A DNA stretch of 64,000 nucleotides from an uncultured Erythrobacter sp. GTDB taxonomy: Bacteria; Pseudomonadota; Alphaproteobacteria; Sphingomonadales; Sphingomonadaceae. The DNA lies in assembly GCA_947493165.1 (NCBI GenBank), contig CANLPY010000001.1, positions 1,712,501 to 1,776,500 of the forward strand, in the 5' to 3' direction. Numbering within the stretch: position 1 is the stretch's first letter; each line of letters opens with the position of its first letter. Shown here one piece after another: positions 34,889 to 43,339 of the stretch. Both the position numbers and the translations under genes were made by a program. The notes beneath the pieces are model-generated. The model had not been told where the DNA came from. It did not search any database and saw only the letters and a program-made list of their open reading frames with translations.

Positions 34889-36463
34889 CTAACGCATCAA
34901 TCCGCCGATCAGGTTTCTGACAAACCGCCCTGCAATGGGGCCTGCAAGATCAGTTGCGATTGATCCAACCGCCGACTTAACGCCGGATTTCATCGGATTG
35001 GCGCGCGATTTCTTGCCAAGAATGGCAGAAGCCGCAGCACCCGCCATGCCGCCGGCAGCCACTTTGGTGCCGCGCGAGATTGCCTTTTCCCACATGCTCT
35101 TAGTCTTGCGCGGGCGCTTACGAACTTCTTCTTCGCCTTTTGCGTCCACCTCCTCTGCAGTTTCAGCTGCGTCAGCGGCTTTGGCGGCGAGCACTTCTTC
35201 TGCGCTCTCGCGGTCCACCGCCTCGTCATATTTGCCTTCATGCGGGCTGATCGATTGAATGATCGCGCGCTCTTTCTTGGTCACTGGGCCAAGGCGCGAA
35301 CGCGGCGGCTTGATCAAAGTGCGCTGGACGATTGTGGGCGCGCCGTCCTCATCAAGGGTCGAAACCAGCGCCTCACCCACCTTCAGCTCAGTGATGGCTT
35401 CTTCAACGTCAAGATCGGGATTGATACGAAAAGTCTCTGCCGCTGCCTTGATCGCGCGCTGATCACGCGGTGTGAAAGCGCGCAAAGCGTGCTGCACCCG
35501 GTTGCCAAGCTGACCAGCGACTTCCTCCGGAATGTCGATCGGGTTCTGGGTGACGAAGAATACACCAACACCTTTGGAACGGATCAAGCGGACAACCTGT
35601 TCAATCTTGTCTTCCAAGGCCTTTGGAGCGTCATCGAACAGCAAGTGTGCTTCATCGAAGAAGAACACCAGGTTCGGCTTTTCCGGATCGCCCACTTCTG
35701 GCAGCGTTTCAAACAGCTCGGCCAGCAGCCACAGCAGAAATGTCGCATACAGCTTTGGGCTGCGCATCAATTTATCAGCGGCAAGCACATTCACGATACC
35801 GCGCCCCTGCCCATCACATTGCAGAAAATCATCAATTTCCAGCGCTGGTTCACCAAAGAAGTAATCCGCGCCTTGCGCTTCAAAGCTTAGCAATTGCCGC
35901 TGGATCGCTCCGACCGACTGGCGTGAGACATTGCCGTATTTGCCTGACAATTCTTTGGCGTTTTCATTGGCCCATTGCAGCATGCTTTGCAGATCGCCGA
36001 AATCAAGCAACAGCAGGCCATTGTCATCAGCGTAACGGAAGATGATCTGCAGCACGCCTTCCTGCGTATCGTTCAGGTCGAGCAGTCGGGCCAACAAAAG
36101 CGGGCCCATTTCGGAAATCGTGGTGCGGATCGGGTGGCCTTGCTCGCCGTACAAATCCCAGAACACGACCGGATTGTCGGAGTATGCATAGTCCTCCATC
36201 CCCAATTCCTTGGCCCGGCCCTCCAGCTTGTCTGCGTGCTTAAAGGTGGGGCTGCCCGGCATAGCAATGCCTGACAAATCGCCTTTCACATCAGCAACAA
36301 ACACCGGCACACCATTAGCCGAAAAGCTCTCGGCGAGCCCCTGCAGCGTCACCGTCTTACCTGTGCCGGTTGCGCCTGCGATCAAACCGTGGCGGTTGGC
36401 CCGGCTCAATGCGAGGTGCTGGTTTTCGCCATTTCCGGCTAGCCCAAGGAAAATTTCACTCAT
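34889..36463 (-). CDS. YjgR/DUF853-type HerA-like ATPase
   Basis: 524 residues. Walker A GATGTGKT (about 30-37) and Walker [18 protein letters not shown] are those of HerA-like/DUF853 ATPases. Further segments are [26 protein letters not shown] and a C-terminal region with an acidic/basic linker and glycine-rich patches. The family is widespread in proteobacteria and its role is poorly known. Relatives in the HerA group act on DNA, but a partner nuclease gene (NurA) is not nearby. It is divergent from pabBC across about 110 bp. Confidence 0.9.
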   Translation of the reverse strand: MSEIFLGLAGNGENQHLALSRANRHGLIAGATGTGKTVTLQGLAESFSANGVPVFVADVKGDLSGIAMPGSPTFKHADKLEGRAKELGMEDYAYSDNPVVFWDLYGEQGHPIRTTISEMGPLLLARLLDLNDTQEGVLQIIFRYADDNGLLLLDFGDLQSMLQWANENAKELSGKYGNVSRQSVGAIQRQLLSFEAQGADYFFGEPALEIDDFLQCDGQGRGIVNVLAADKLMRSPKLYATFLLWLLAELFETLPEVGDPEKPNLVFFFDEAHLLFDDAPKALEDKIEQVVRLIRSKGVGVFFVTQNPIDIPEEVAGQLGNRVQHALRAFTPRDQRAIKAAAETFRINPDLDVEEAITELKVGEALVSTLDEDGAPTIVQRTLIKPPRSRLGPVTKKERAIIQSISPHEGKYDEAVDRESAEEVLAAKAADAAETAEEVDAKGEEEVRKRPRKTKSMWEKAISRGTKVAAGGMAGAAASAILGKKSRANPMKSGVKSAVGSIATDLAGPIAGRFVRNLIGGLMR

Positions 36464-36572
36464 GATTGGATGATGCCCTCTTTCATCATTTTTCTTTGAA
36501 TTTTGTGTGCAGCGCCCAGCCTATGCGGTCAAGGTCTCGACTTGCGCGGCGCATGCTCTAAGGCTGATTGTC

Positions 36573-38402
36573 ATGGGCGAGGACACCCCTTTCATTCTTT
36601 TGGACGATGCGCGCGCTCCCGCAGACGGGATCAGCGCCCCTGCACCTGCACTTTTCTACGAGAAGCCACGCGCAGTTTTCGCAGCCTATCGCGCTGGCGA
36701 GGTTGCAGAGGTGCTGGAGGCGGCAAGCGCCGCGCAGGCAGAAAAGGGCGGATCGCTAGCTGGCTATATCGCTTATGAAGCAGGCCTTGCGTTGGAGCCG
36801 AAAACGTTTGAGCTGGCGCGGGCGCGCAGCGGCGCCAGCGGTCCGCTGGTTTGGCTTGGATTATTTGATGAGCCGCAGGAAGTTTCCGCCCCTGATGTTC
36901 CAGACTGGCTAGCTGCCCGCTCGCAAGGCGATGCCAGCATCGGCCCGCTTGATCCGCAGCTGTCACCCGGAGCCTACGCGGAGGCGTTTGAAACCTTGCA
37001 AGCGGCGATCCGCGCGGGCGACATCTATCAAGCCAATCTCACCTATCCGCTGGCTGGTTCATACAAGGGTGATCCGCTTTCGCTTTATGCGCAGCTGCGC
37101 GAAGCAGGGAGCGCGGGCTATGGCGGCGTGATCTATGACGGGGCGCATTGGCTGCTTAGCTTTTCGCCAGAATTGTTCTTCGCGCTTGAAGATGGCGCGG
37201 CCAAGGTCAAACCAATGAAAGGGACAAGACCGCGTGCCGCCGACCCATCTGCAGATCGCGCGATGGCGCAAGACCTGGCAACTTCCGTCAAAGACAAGGC
37301 GGAAAACCTGATGATCGTTGACCTGATGCGCAACGATCTCAGCAGAGTGTCAGAGCCGGGCAGTGTGCGCGTCGATAAGCCATTTGCGGTCGAAAGCTAT
37401 CCGACGGTGCATCAAATGGTCTCAACCGTTCGCGCAAGGCTCTCATCCGATAAAGGCCCCAGCGACTTGGTGCGCGCACTGTTCCCCTGCGGATCTATCA
37501 CCGGCGCTCCAAAAATCCGCGCTATGGAATTGATCAACGAGGTAGAGCGTGATGCGCGCGGGCCTTATTGCGGCGCGATTGGGCGGATCGACGCTAATGG
37601 AAACGCTGCGTTCAATGTTGCGATCCGAACGCTTCGGCTCAGTCCGATTGAAAACGGTCAAGGCAGTGCGGTGCTGGGCGTTGGCTCTGCGATTGTTGCT
37701 GATAGCGATATGATGGCCGAGCGGCGCGAGTGCGAGGTAAAAGCCGGGTTTGTGCGGCGCGCCTCGCGCGATCTTACCGCTCCCCAGTTCGATCTGATTG
37801 AGACCATGCGGTTTGAACCTGCCAGCGGGATCGATATGCTGGAATTGCATCTTGCGAGGCTTAAGAAAAGCGCAGCGGAACTTGGCACCAGTTTTGATCG
37901 CCACGCGGCCCGCAATCAAATTCAGGCGCTTTGCTTTGATCTTGAGAACGCCTGCAAAGTGCGGCTGCTCGTTTCGCGCAGCGGAGCGCTGGCGCTTGAG
38001 ACCGGCCCGCTGCCGCAAACCATTAATACAAAGGCGGCCTGCATCGCGCTTCCTCACCCGCTCGATCCATCTGATTGGCGCTTGTCGCACAAATCATCTG
38101 ATCGCAGTTTCTATGAAAATGCGCTCGATACCGCCAAACAAGCGGGCGCGCATGAGGCCTTGCTGGTGCGCGCAGATGGGCTTGTGACTGAAGGCAGCTA
38201 TACCAATATCTTTGTTGAACAAGATGATGGGGCCTTGCTCACACCGCCAGCCAAATTGGGCCTGTTACCGGGCATTTTGCGCGAACATTTGATAATTGAG
38301 GGCCGCGCGCGAGAAGCGGAACTAACGCTCAATCACCTTAAGAACGGCTTTTGGCTCGGCAATGCCCTGCGCGGCCTTATGAAAGCACAGCTAAAGCCAT
38401 GA
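36573..38402 (+). CDS. pabBC: fused aminodeoxychorismate synthase component I and 4-amino-4-deoxychorismate lyase
   Basis: About 609 residues from ATG 36573. The first 380 or so residues are chorismate-utilising PabB: KVKPMKGTRPRAADPSADRA, LMIVDLMRNDLSRVSEPGSV, LFPCGSITGAPKIRAMELI and a C-terminal metal-binding ERRECEVKAGF. The rest is a class IV aminotransferase fold (PabC) with the putative PLP lysine in LSHKSSDRSFYENAL and EGSYTNIFVEQDDG. Together they make p-aminobenzoate for folate. The glutamine amidotransferase PabA is not in the window. The stop overlaps the next gene as ATGA, giving an operon with the pseudouridine synthase and arfB. Confidence 0.92.
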   Translation: MGEDTPFILLDDARAPADGISAPAPALFYEKPRAVFAAYRAGEVAEVLEAASAAQAEKGGSLAGYIAYEAGLALEPKTFELARARSGASGPLVWLGLFDEPQEVSAPDVPDWLAARSQGDASIGPLDPQLSPGAYAEAFETLQAAIRAGDIYQANLTYPLAGSYKGDPLSLYAQLREAGSAGYGGVIYDGAHWLLSFSPELFFALEDGAAKVKPMKGTRPRAADPSADRAMAQDLATSVKDKAENLMIVDLMRNDLSRVSEPGSVRVDKPFAVESYPTVHQMVSTVRARLSSDKGPSDLVRALFPCGSITGAPKIRAMELINEVERDARGPYCGAIGRIDANGNAAFNVAIRTLRLSPIENGQGSAVLGVGSAIVADSDMMAERRECEVKAGFVRRASRDLTAPQFDLIETMRFEPASGIDMLELHLARLKKSAAELGTSFDRHAARNQIQALCFDLENACKVRLLVSRSGALALETGPLPQTINTKAACIALPHPLDPSDWRLSHKSSDRSFYENALDTAKQAGAHEALLVRADGLVTEGSYTNIFVEQDDGALLTPPAKLGLLPGILREHLIIEGRAREAELTLNHLKNGFWLGNALRGLMKAQLKP

Positions 38403-39121
38403 TCGAGATCTTATTTGAAGACGGCGAAGCTCTGGTGATCAACAAACCGGCAGGCCTTTCTGTCGACCGCCCGCGACGCGGCGGCCCGTGCCTTGCCGAT
38501 CATTGGGAACAGCTAAAGCTCGGCTTTCAGCGCCCGCCCATGCCAGCCCACAGGCTCGATACCGATACCAGCGGCTGCCTGCTGCTTGCGCGCAATCCCA
38601 AGGCTTTGAAGCGGTTTAACAAGACGTTTGAAGATCGCGCGGTTGGCAAAAGCTATCTTGCCGTGCTTGACGGTCATCCCGCGGGCGAGGCAGGCCGGAT
38701 AGAAATGGCCCTTTCCAAGATTAGCTCTGCGGAAAAAGGCTGGCGCATGATCGCAGCAAAAAAGGGCAAGAACGCGATTTCGCATTGGGAATTGCTCGAA
38801 AAGATCGGAGAGGGCGACCGCACGCGCTCGCTCATCCGGTTCCACCCCGAAACAGGCCGCACCCACCAATTGCGCGTCCATGCGCTGCAAGGGCTTGGCA
38901 AACCGCTGCTCGGCGACCCTGTCTATGGCCCAGTGCGCGGCGAGAATCGCGGCGCGGGCCGCACGATGCTGCATGCCGAAACCATCACGATTGAACGCGA
39001 AGGCAAGCCGGACATTACCGCTTATGCACCTTTCCCCGAAGACTTCGTTCGCGCTGGATTGAGCGCGCCAGAGCAGCCTCCCGCGCCGCCAACGCGCGCT
39101 ACGCTAGCTGAAGATGGATAA
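38399..39121 (+). CDS. RluA-family pseudouridine synthase
   Basis: 240 residues from the ATG of an ATGA overlap with pabBC. The catalytic Asp is in HRLDTDTSGCLLLA, and RLIRFHPETGRTHQLRVH-type motifs (here IRFHPETGRTHQLRVHA) and LLGDPVYG are present. An N-terminal S4 domain is absent, so it is a short RluA/RluE-like enzyme. The target uridine in rRNA or tRNA is unknown. It overlaps arfB by 8 bp. Confidence 0.92.
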   Translation: MIEILFEDGEALVINKPAGLSVDRPRRGGPCLADHWEQLKLGFQRPPMPAHRLDTDTSGCLLLARNPKALKRFNKTFEDRAVGKSYLAVLDGHPAGEAGRIEMALSKISSAEKGWRMIAAKKGKNAISHWELLEKIGEGDRTRSLIRFHPETGRTHQLRVHALQGLGKPLLGDPVYGPVRGENRGAGRTMLHAETITIEREGKPDITAYAPFPEDFVRAGLSAPEQPPAPPTRATLAEDG

Positions 39122-39530
39122 AGACCTGCTTGATCGCGCTCATGCGCTGGCGGATGAGAGTTTCCTAGCCGGTTCAGGGCCGGGCGGCCAAAACGCGAAT
39201 AAGGTCGCGACAGAGGTTCAGCTGCGGGTCAACATCTACGCCTTGCGCCTACCGCCGCCAGTCTTCGCTCGGCTCCGCACGCTTGCCGGCAGCAAGCTAA
39301 CATCAGCGGGCGAATTGCTGATAACCGCGCGTGAACATCGCACACAAGAGGCCAATCGCACGCTTGCCCGGACCAAATTGGAAGAACTGCTGGAGGAAGC
39401 CCATCGCCAGCCCAAGCGGCGAGCGAAAACGCGGCTAAACCGGATTGGCAAAACCAAGCGGCTAAAATCGAAAAAGGCGCGCGGAGCCGTTAAGGCCAAT
39501 CGCGGCAAGCCAAGCCGGTCTGATTGGTGA
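39114..39530 (+). CDS. arfB: ribosome-rescue peptidyl-tRNA hydrolase
   Basis: 138 residues. The catalytic GGQ motif is in FLAGSGPGGQNANKVATEVQ (the GSGPGGQ..NK.A pattern of ArfB/YaeJ and RF domain 3). A long basic C-terminal tail (RRAKTRLNRIGKTKRLKSKK) is what ArfB threads into the empty mRNA channel of stalled ribosomes. It overlaps the upstream pseudouridine synthase gene by 8 bp and is followed by a terminator-like hairpin. Confidence 0.93.
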   Translation: MDKDLLDRAHALADESFLAGSGPGGQNANKVATEVQLRVNIYALRLPPPVFARLRTLAGSKLTSAGELLITAREHRTQEANRTLARTKLEELLEEAHRQPKRRAKTRLNRIGKTKRLKSKKARGAVKANRGKPSRSDW

Positions 39531-39578
39531 GAATTGCTTGACTCTCACCCTTGAATCGCTCATTGGCGCGCCCTTGCG

Positions 39579-39610
39579 AGGCGATGCGTGTGCGTCGCCT
39601 TATATTTTTC
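39579..39610 (+). terminator. intrinsic terminator after arfB
   Basis: AGGCGA (39579-39584) pairs with TCGCCT (39595-39600) around a 10-nt loop, followed by TATATTTTTC. It closes the pabBC-rluA-arfB operon. The same TATATT could alternatively serve as a -10 box for rpmG. Confidence 0.55.
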
Positions 39611-39659
39611 GGCTCACCCTCCTTTGGGGCGGCCCACCAGATAGATTTAGGAAACTGCG

Positions 39660-39827
39660 ATGGCGAAGCCCGCAACCGTCAAGATCAAGCTCGTCTCGAC
39701 CGCCGACACGGGCTTTTACTATGTGACCAAAAAGAACCCACGCAACATCACTGAAAAGATGGTGTTCCGTAAGTACGATCCGGTCGCTCGCAAGCACGTT
39801 GAGTTCAAGGAAGCCAAGATCAAGTAA
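39660..39827 (+). CDS. rpmG: 50S ribosomal protein L33
   Basis: A 55-residue protein starting [20 protein letters not shown] and ending [10 protein letters not shown], full length for L33, with the family core [14 protein letters not shown]. It lacks the cysteine pairs of zinc-binding L33, so it is the Cys-minus form typical of proteobacteria. The TTTAGGAAACTGCG before the ATG gives an AGGA site. It is transcribed alone, between arfB and lolA. Confidence 0.96.
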   Translation: MAKPATVKIKLVSTADTGFYYVTKKNPRNITEKMVFRKYDPVARKHVEFKEAKIK

Positions 39828-39838
39828 GACTTGGCCGG

Positions 39839-39878
39839 TTGCGCGCCTTGCGGTTTCTCGCGGCGAATGCGCAAATTT
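39839..39878 (+). terminator. possible rpmG terminator hairpin
   Basis: TTGCGC (39839-39844) pairs with GCGCAA (39869-39874), with a nested GCC/GGC pair. The sequence after it (ATTTG) is only weakly T-rich. Confidence 0.4.
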
Positions 39879-39956
39879 GCTGAGTTTTGATCCTGCACAC
39901 TTGCAAACCGATCAATTCAGCCGCAGTTCAACGCTTGAGCGCTAACAGCTGAAAGC

Positions 39957-40637
39957 ATGAACATGCGAATTTTCTCGAACACCAAGCCAGCGCTTGCCCT
40001 TGCGGCGAGCGCGTTGGCCGTCACCACTGCATTGGGTTTGCCCGCGCCGGCCAGTTTGGCGCCCGCGACCCCGGCATATGCGCAGCAATCGAGCGATCTC
40101 GATAAGGCTGCTGGCGCGCTGCGTGCAATTTCAACGATGCGTGCAGATTTCTCGCAGATTGATCGCCAAGGCAACTCTGTTTCTGGCAAAATGACGCTTA
40201 AGCGCCCTGGCAAGATCCGCTTTGAGTATGAGAAGGATGCAAACCTTCTAGTAGTGTCCAATGGCCGCTCAATGTATCTTGTCGACTACGACGTGAAGCA
40301 GGTTGAACGCTGGCCAATCAAGAACTCGCCGCTTGGCGCGCTGCTAGATCCCAACCGCGATGTGAAAAAGTACGGTAAGTCGATCCCAACCGGGAACGAC
40401 GACGTCCTAAGCGTGGAAGTGCGCGATCCCAAGCGGCCAGAGTTTGGCGTGATTAACATGATTATGGTGCGCGACGCATCGGCCCCTGGTGGATGGCAGC
40501 TAACTCACTGGGTGGCGCTTGATTCGCAGAATCACCGGACGACCGTACGCCTCGCGAATCACCGTTATGGAATGTCGGTTTCTGACAGTGCTTTCCGCTT
40601 CAAAGATCCGCGCCCATCATCTCGTCGACCGAGGTGA
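39957..40637 (+). CDS. lolA: LolA-family outer-membrane lipoprotein carrier
   Basis: 226 residues. A signal peptide runs through SALAVTTALGLPAPASLAPA to PAYA-QQ. The LolA beta-barrel half-cone follows, with MRADFSQIDRQGNSVSGKM, LKRPGKIRFEYE and GRSMYLVDYDVKQVERWPI. It carries lipoproteins from the LolCDE complex across the periplasm. In many sphingomonads lolA lies between ftsK and xth; here ftsK is about 19 kb away and phoA separates lolA from xth. Confidence 0.92.
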   Translation: MNMRIFSNTKPALALAASALAVTTALGLPAPASLAPATPAYAQQSSDLDKAAGALRAISTMRADFSQIDRQGNSVSGKMTLKRPGKIRFEYEKDANLLVVSNGRSMYLVDYDVKQVERWPIKNSPLGALLDPNRDVKKYGKSIPTGNDDVLSVEVRDPKRPEFGVINMIMVRDASAPGGWQLTHWVALDSQNHRTTVRLANHRYGMSVSDSAFRFKDPRPSSRRPR

Positions 40638-40690
40638 ACGGCTGGTCCGCGTAAAGTTGTAGGAATACGACAAACTCCGGCACATATTCA

Positions 40691-40719
40691 TTTACCTGAA
40701 AGGGTAATGCGCGTAATTT
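40691..40719 (+). promoter_or_regulatory. candidate promoter of the intergenic small RNA
   Basis: TTTACC (40691-40696), an exact 17-nt spacer, then TAATTT (40714-40719). The predicted start near 40726 coincides with the first base of the structured RNA. Confidence 0.5.
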
Positions 40720-40725
40720 TCTTAT

Positions 40726-40848
40726 GCAAATCAGTTGAAGGCGGGTTTCCCCCCTGTTGCCCCAACCTTCAATCAAGCTGATTTGTACAAGCGTGACGAA
40801 CGCTCACAAGAGGCCCTCACCCCATTGCCCCCGGGGTGGGGGTTTTTT
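40726..40848 (+). ncRNA. candidate trans-acting small RNA with C-rich loop
   Basis: About 123 nt between lolA and phoA. Hairpin 1: CAAATCAG-TTGAAGG (40727-40741) pairs with CCTTCAA and CTGATTTG (40766-40785) with a 5-nt bulge; its 24-nt loop is C-rich (TTTCCCCCC, CCCC) and complementary to Shine-Dalgarno sequences. Hairpin 2: AGCGT-GACGA-ACGCT (40790-40804). Hairpin 3 is a strong terminator. A promoter-like pair precedes it. It contains no meaningful ORF. C-rich, anti-ribosome-site loops are known in several alphaproteobacterial sRNA families, but I cannot assign this one. Confidence 0.65.
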
Positions 40849-40854
40849 GTTTTT
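40814..40854 (+). terminator. strong intrinsic terminator of the small RNA
   Basis: CCCTCACCCC (40814-40823) pairs with GGGGTGGGGG (40833-40842), ten pairs including one G-U, loop ATTGCCCCC, followed by TTTTTTGTTTTT. Confidence 0.85.
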
Positions 40855-40874
40855 GGTTGCCTGCGTGCCATTCT

Positions 40875-40945
40875 GCGCGCGACTTCCTCGCTCTCGCGAT
40901 CAAAGATCGCATCGCTGCGGGCGGCCAGTCGGCCTTGCGAGACCT
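40875..40945. repeat. intergenic hairpin repeat, copy A
   Basis: About 70 bp nearly matching copy B at 47978-48045. It contains two hairpins: GCGATC-AAA-GATCGC and GGCC-AGTC-GGCC, joined by the invariant GCATCGCTGCGGGCGG block (in both copies). The second copy keeps both stems with different bases. It lies just after the small-RNA terminator, in the gap before phoA (which reads toward it). The rest of the gap to 40999 (GGCTTGG, CGAAAC) may belong to the element. Confidence 0.75.
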
Positions 40946-40999
40946 GCGGCCTCGGACCATTTCAAGCCATCGGCTTGGTCGCGAAACTAAATCCTCAAC

Positions 41000-42439
41000 T
41001 CACTCCCAGCCAAAAGCCTTGCGAATAATGTTATAGATCACATTCTGTTCAATCACGCCGCGCGCGGCATCTGCACCAGGTCCTTGAGCATAGAGCGCAA
41101 CATCTTCGCCAGCATGTGTCTCACTGCCAAGCGGTATTGCTGCCTGCTGGCGCGCATCAACGCCTGTTTCGGGAACAGGTCTGCCGTTTTCGTGATTATG
41201 CTCAATCGCGCCCGGCCCATTGGCGTAACCCAGCGTTGTGTATGGCTTTCCATCCTTCGCCTTTGCCGCTTCGGCAACTTCGCTTCCACCATCTGATGGC
41301 GGCACAACAAGCCCTAGAATATCGTTCCCGCGGCGCGGGTAACCAGCGATGGTGAATACGTGGCTGTGATCAGCGGTGACTAGAATCAGAGTTTCTTCAG
41401 GGTCAGTGCTGATGATGGCCGCTTCAATAGCATTGGCAAACTCAACCGCGTCTTCCAAGGCCAAGCCAGCTTTGCCCGCATGGTGTCCGTGATCAATCCT
41501 TCCGGCCTCCACCATCAAGTAATAGCCTTGCTTATTCTCGCGCAGACGTTCGATGGCGGACATCGTCATTTGTGTAAGCGTCGGCTCATTATTATGCGCT
41601 TCAGTGCGTTCAGCGGTGTAAGTCATGTGGCTGGGGGTGAAGAGACCCAGAACCGGCTTGTCGACATCAGCGACAGACAATTCGTCTCGTGTGGTAACAT
41701 AAGTGCCGCCCGTTCGCGCGGCCCACCGCGCAGGAAGATTGGCGTCGGCCTGCAAACGCCGCCCCCCGGCATCGCTGCCAAAGAAAGCGCCAAGACCGCC
41801 GCCAAGCGCGACGTCCCAGTCTGCGTTGACCATCTGTGTAGCGATATCTTCGCAACCCTTTCCGCGCTCCTCTTCGGGGATGGCTGCATCCGCCTCCCAG
41901 TTGCGATCAGCGCTGCGCGCATACACGCTTGCAGGTGTGGCATGAGTAATCCGCGCGGTTGATACGAAGCCAAGTGCAAGACCGCGTTGCTTCACTTCTT
42001 CACCAAGCAGTGGGAGCGGGTTGGCAAGCCCTGATGCGCAGTCGCCGCGCGTCACGCTTGAGCTAACGCCGAGCACGCCAATCTTGGTCTTTTCGCCTGA
42101 ATGCATGGCGGTCGCTGTGCCGGCGCTATCGGCAACCTGAGCATTGGTGTTGTAAGTCTTCACCAGCGCGACATTGTCAAACTTCTCAAACGGAAGGACA
42201 TATTCTTCTCCCGTTTGCCCGCGCTTTTGCCCAGCGTAAATTCGTGCGGCGGTGATCGTCGAAATGCCCATGCCATCGCCAATAAACAGGATAACGTTCT
42301 TGGCCTTTGCTGAAGCCGCCTCCTCGACCGCTGGCGCGGGCGTGCTGGCGAGATTTCGGCCAGCATCTACATATGTGCAAGCGCCCAAAGGTAATGTGGC
42401 GCATGCAAAAGCGAGGGGTAGCGTTCGGTTGAGTTTCAT
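41000..42439 (-). CDS. phoA: alkaline phosphatase, lipoprotein
   Basis: About 479 residues from ATG 42439. A signal sequence ends in lipobox LPLGAC (Cys near 21), so the enzyme is anchored in the periplasm. Metal and catalytic motifs of the PhoA superfamily are present: NVILFIGDGMG with its Asp, the nucleophile serine in VADSAGTATAMHSGEKT, GRIDHGHHAGKA, and TLILVTADHSHVFTIAGYP. It releases phosphate from phosphomonoesters. A weaker Pho-box-like sequence lies 47 nt upstream. A longer reading from 42526 overlaps the divergent xth region and is not preferred. Confidence 0.92.
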   Translation of the reverse strand: MKLNRTLPLAFACATLPLGACTYVDAGRNLASTPAPAVEEAASAKAKNVILFIGDGMGISTITAARIYAGQKRGQTGEEYVLPFEKFDNVALVKTYNTNAQVADSAGTATAMHSGEKTKIGVLGVSSSVTRGDCASGLANPLPLLGEEVKQRGLALGFVSTARITHATPASVYARSADRNWEADAAIPEEERGKGCEDIATQMVNADWDVALGGGLGAFFGSDAGGRRLQADANLPARWAARTGGTYVTTRDELSVADVDKPVLGLFTPSHMTYTAERTEAHNNEPTLTQMTMSAIERLRENKQGYYLMVEAGRIDHGHHAGKAGLALEDAVEFANAIEAAIISTDPEETLILVTADHSHVFTIAGYPRRGNDILGLVVPPSDGGSEVAEAAKAKDGKPYTTLGYANGPGAIEHNHENGRPVPETGVDARQQAAIPLGSETHAGEDVALYAQGPGADAARGVIEQNVIYNIIRKAFGWE

Positions 42440-42485
42440 CTGTAGGTCTCCGGCCAATCGTGCAGTCTCGCTATCGGCTTTCTTT

Positions 42486-42503
42486 GCGACGGTAAAATGA
42501 AAG
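42486..42503 (-). promoter_or_regulatory. weak candidate Pho box upstream of phoA
   Basis: Minus strand CTTTCAT-TTTA-CCGTCGC: heptamers 11 nt apart, the first matching CTGTCAT at 6/7 and the second at 4/7. The distance to the ATG (47 nt) is nearly identical to that at pstS (49 nt). Confidence 0.45.
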
Positions 42504-42541
42504 CGTAGATTTTGTCCCCAGCGCACCCTAAGTCTGCGCCC

Positions 42542-43339
42542 ATGATTTCAATTGCTACATGGAACATCAACTCGGTGCGTCTGCGCCTGCCCTTGGTCGA
42601 GCGATTTCTTAAAGAAGAAGCGCCTGATGTCTTGTGCTTGCAAGAGATCAAATGTCAGGAGCATCAGTTCCCTGCTGAAGCGCTTGCGGCGCTCGGTTAT
42701 GAGCATCAGGCCGTCCATGGGCAAAAGGGCTATCACGGGGTTGCTACGGTCAGCCGAGTTCCGCTGCGCGAATACGCGCGCCACGATTGGCAGGCGAATG
42801 GTGAAGCGCGCCATGTCGGGGTGGAGCTGCTGAAGAATGGCTCTGCGGTCATGGCGCTCGACAATGTTTACGTGCCCGCGGGCGGCGATGTGCCCGACCG
42901 CGAAGTGAATGCCAAGTTCGGCCAAAAGCTCGATTTTTTGGATCGAATGATCAATTGGGCGAGCAATATCAGCCAGCCGACTATGATCGTTGGCGATTTC
43001 AACATCGCCCCGCTGGAAAGCGACGTCTGGGGTCACAAACAATTGTTGAAGGTCGTCAGCCATACGCCGCTAGAGGTGGACACGCTGGACACATTCAAGG
43101 CCGCGCACGACTGGGTCGATGTCGGGCGCGAGTTTATCAAAGATCCAGAACGTTACTACAGTTGGTGGTCTTATCGCTCGCCTGATTATCGCAAGAATGA
43201 TCGCGGGCGCAGGCTCGATCATATGTGGGCGAGCCCGCAATTGGCAAAGCAAGCCAGCGGTCACCGGATCGTAGAAGATGCGCGAAGCTGGGAAAAGCCA
43301 TCGGACCACATCCCGCTGATCACGGAGTTTGACCTCTGA
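42542..43339 (+). CDS. xth: exodeoxyribonuclease III / AP endonuclease
   Basis: 265 residues of the endonuclease/exonuclease/phosphatase fold. Motifs are ISIATWNINSVR, the metal Glu in LCLQEIKCQ, VYVPAGGD, the catalytic Asp/Asn in VGDFNIAP, RRLDHMWAS and the final Asp-His in KPSDHIPLI. It cuts abasic sites and degrades DNA 3' ends in base-excision repair. The ATG at 42542 is chosen over an earlier alternative start at 42512. Its stop overlaps the probable start of ribA. Confidence 0.94.
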   Translation: MISIATWNINSVRLRLPLVERFLKEEAPDVLCLQEIKCQEHQFPAEALAALGYEHQAVHGQKGYHGVATVSRVPLREYARHDWQANGEARHVGVELLKNGSAVMALDNVYVPAGGDVPDREVNAKFGQKLDFLDRMINWASNISQPTMIVGDFNIAPLESDVWGHKQLLKVVSHTPLEVDTLDTFKAAHDWVDVGREFIKDPERYYSWWSYRSPDYRKNDRGRRLDHMWASPQLAKQASGHRIVEDARSWEKPSDHIPLITEFDL

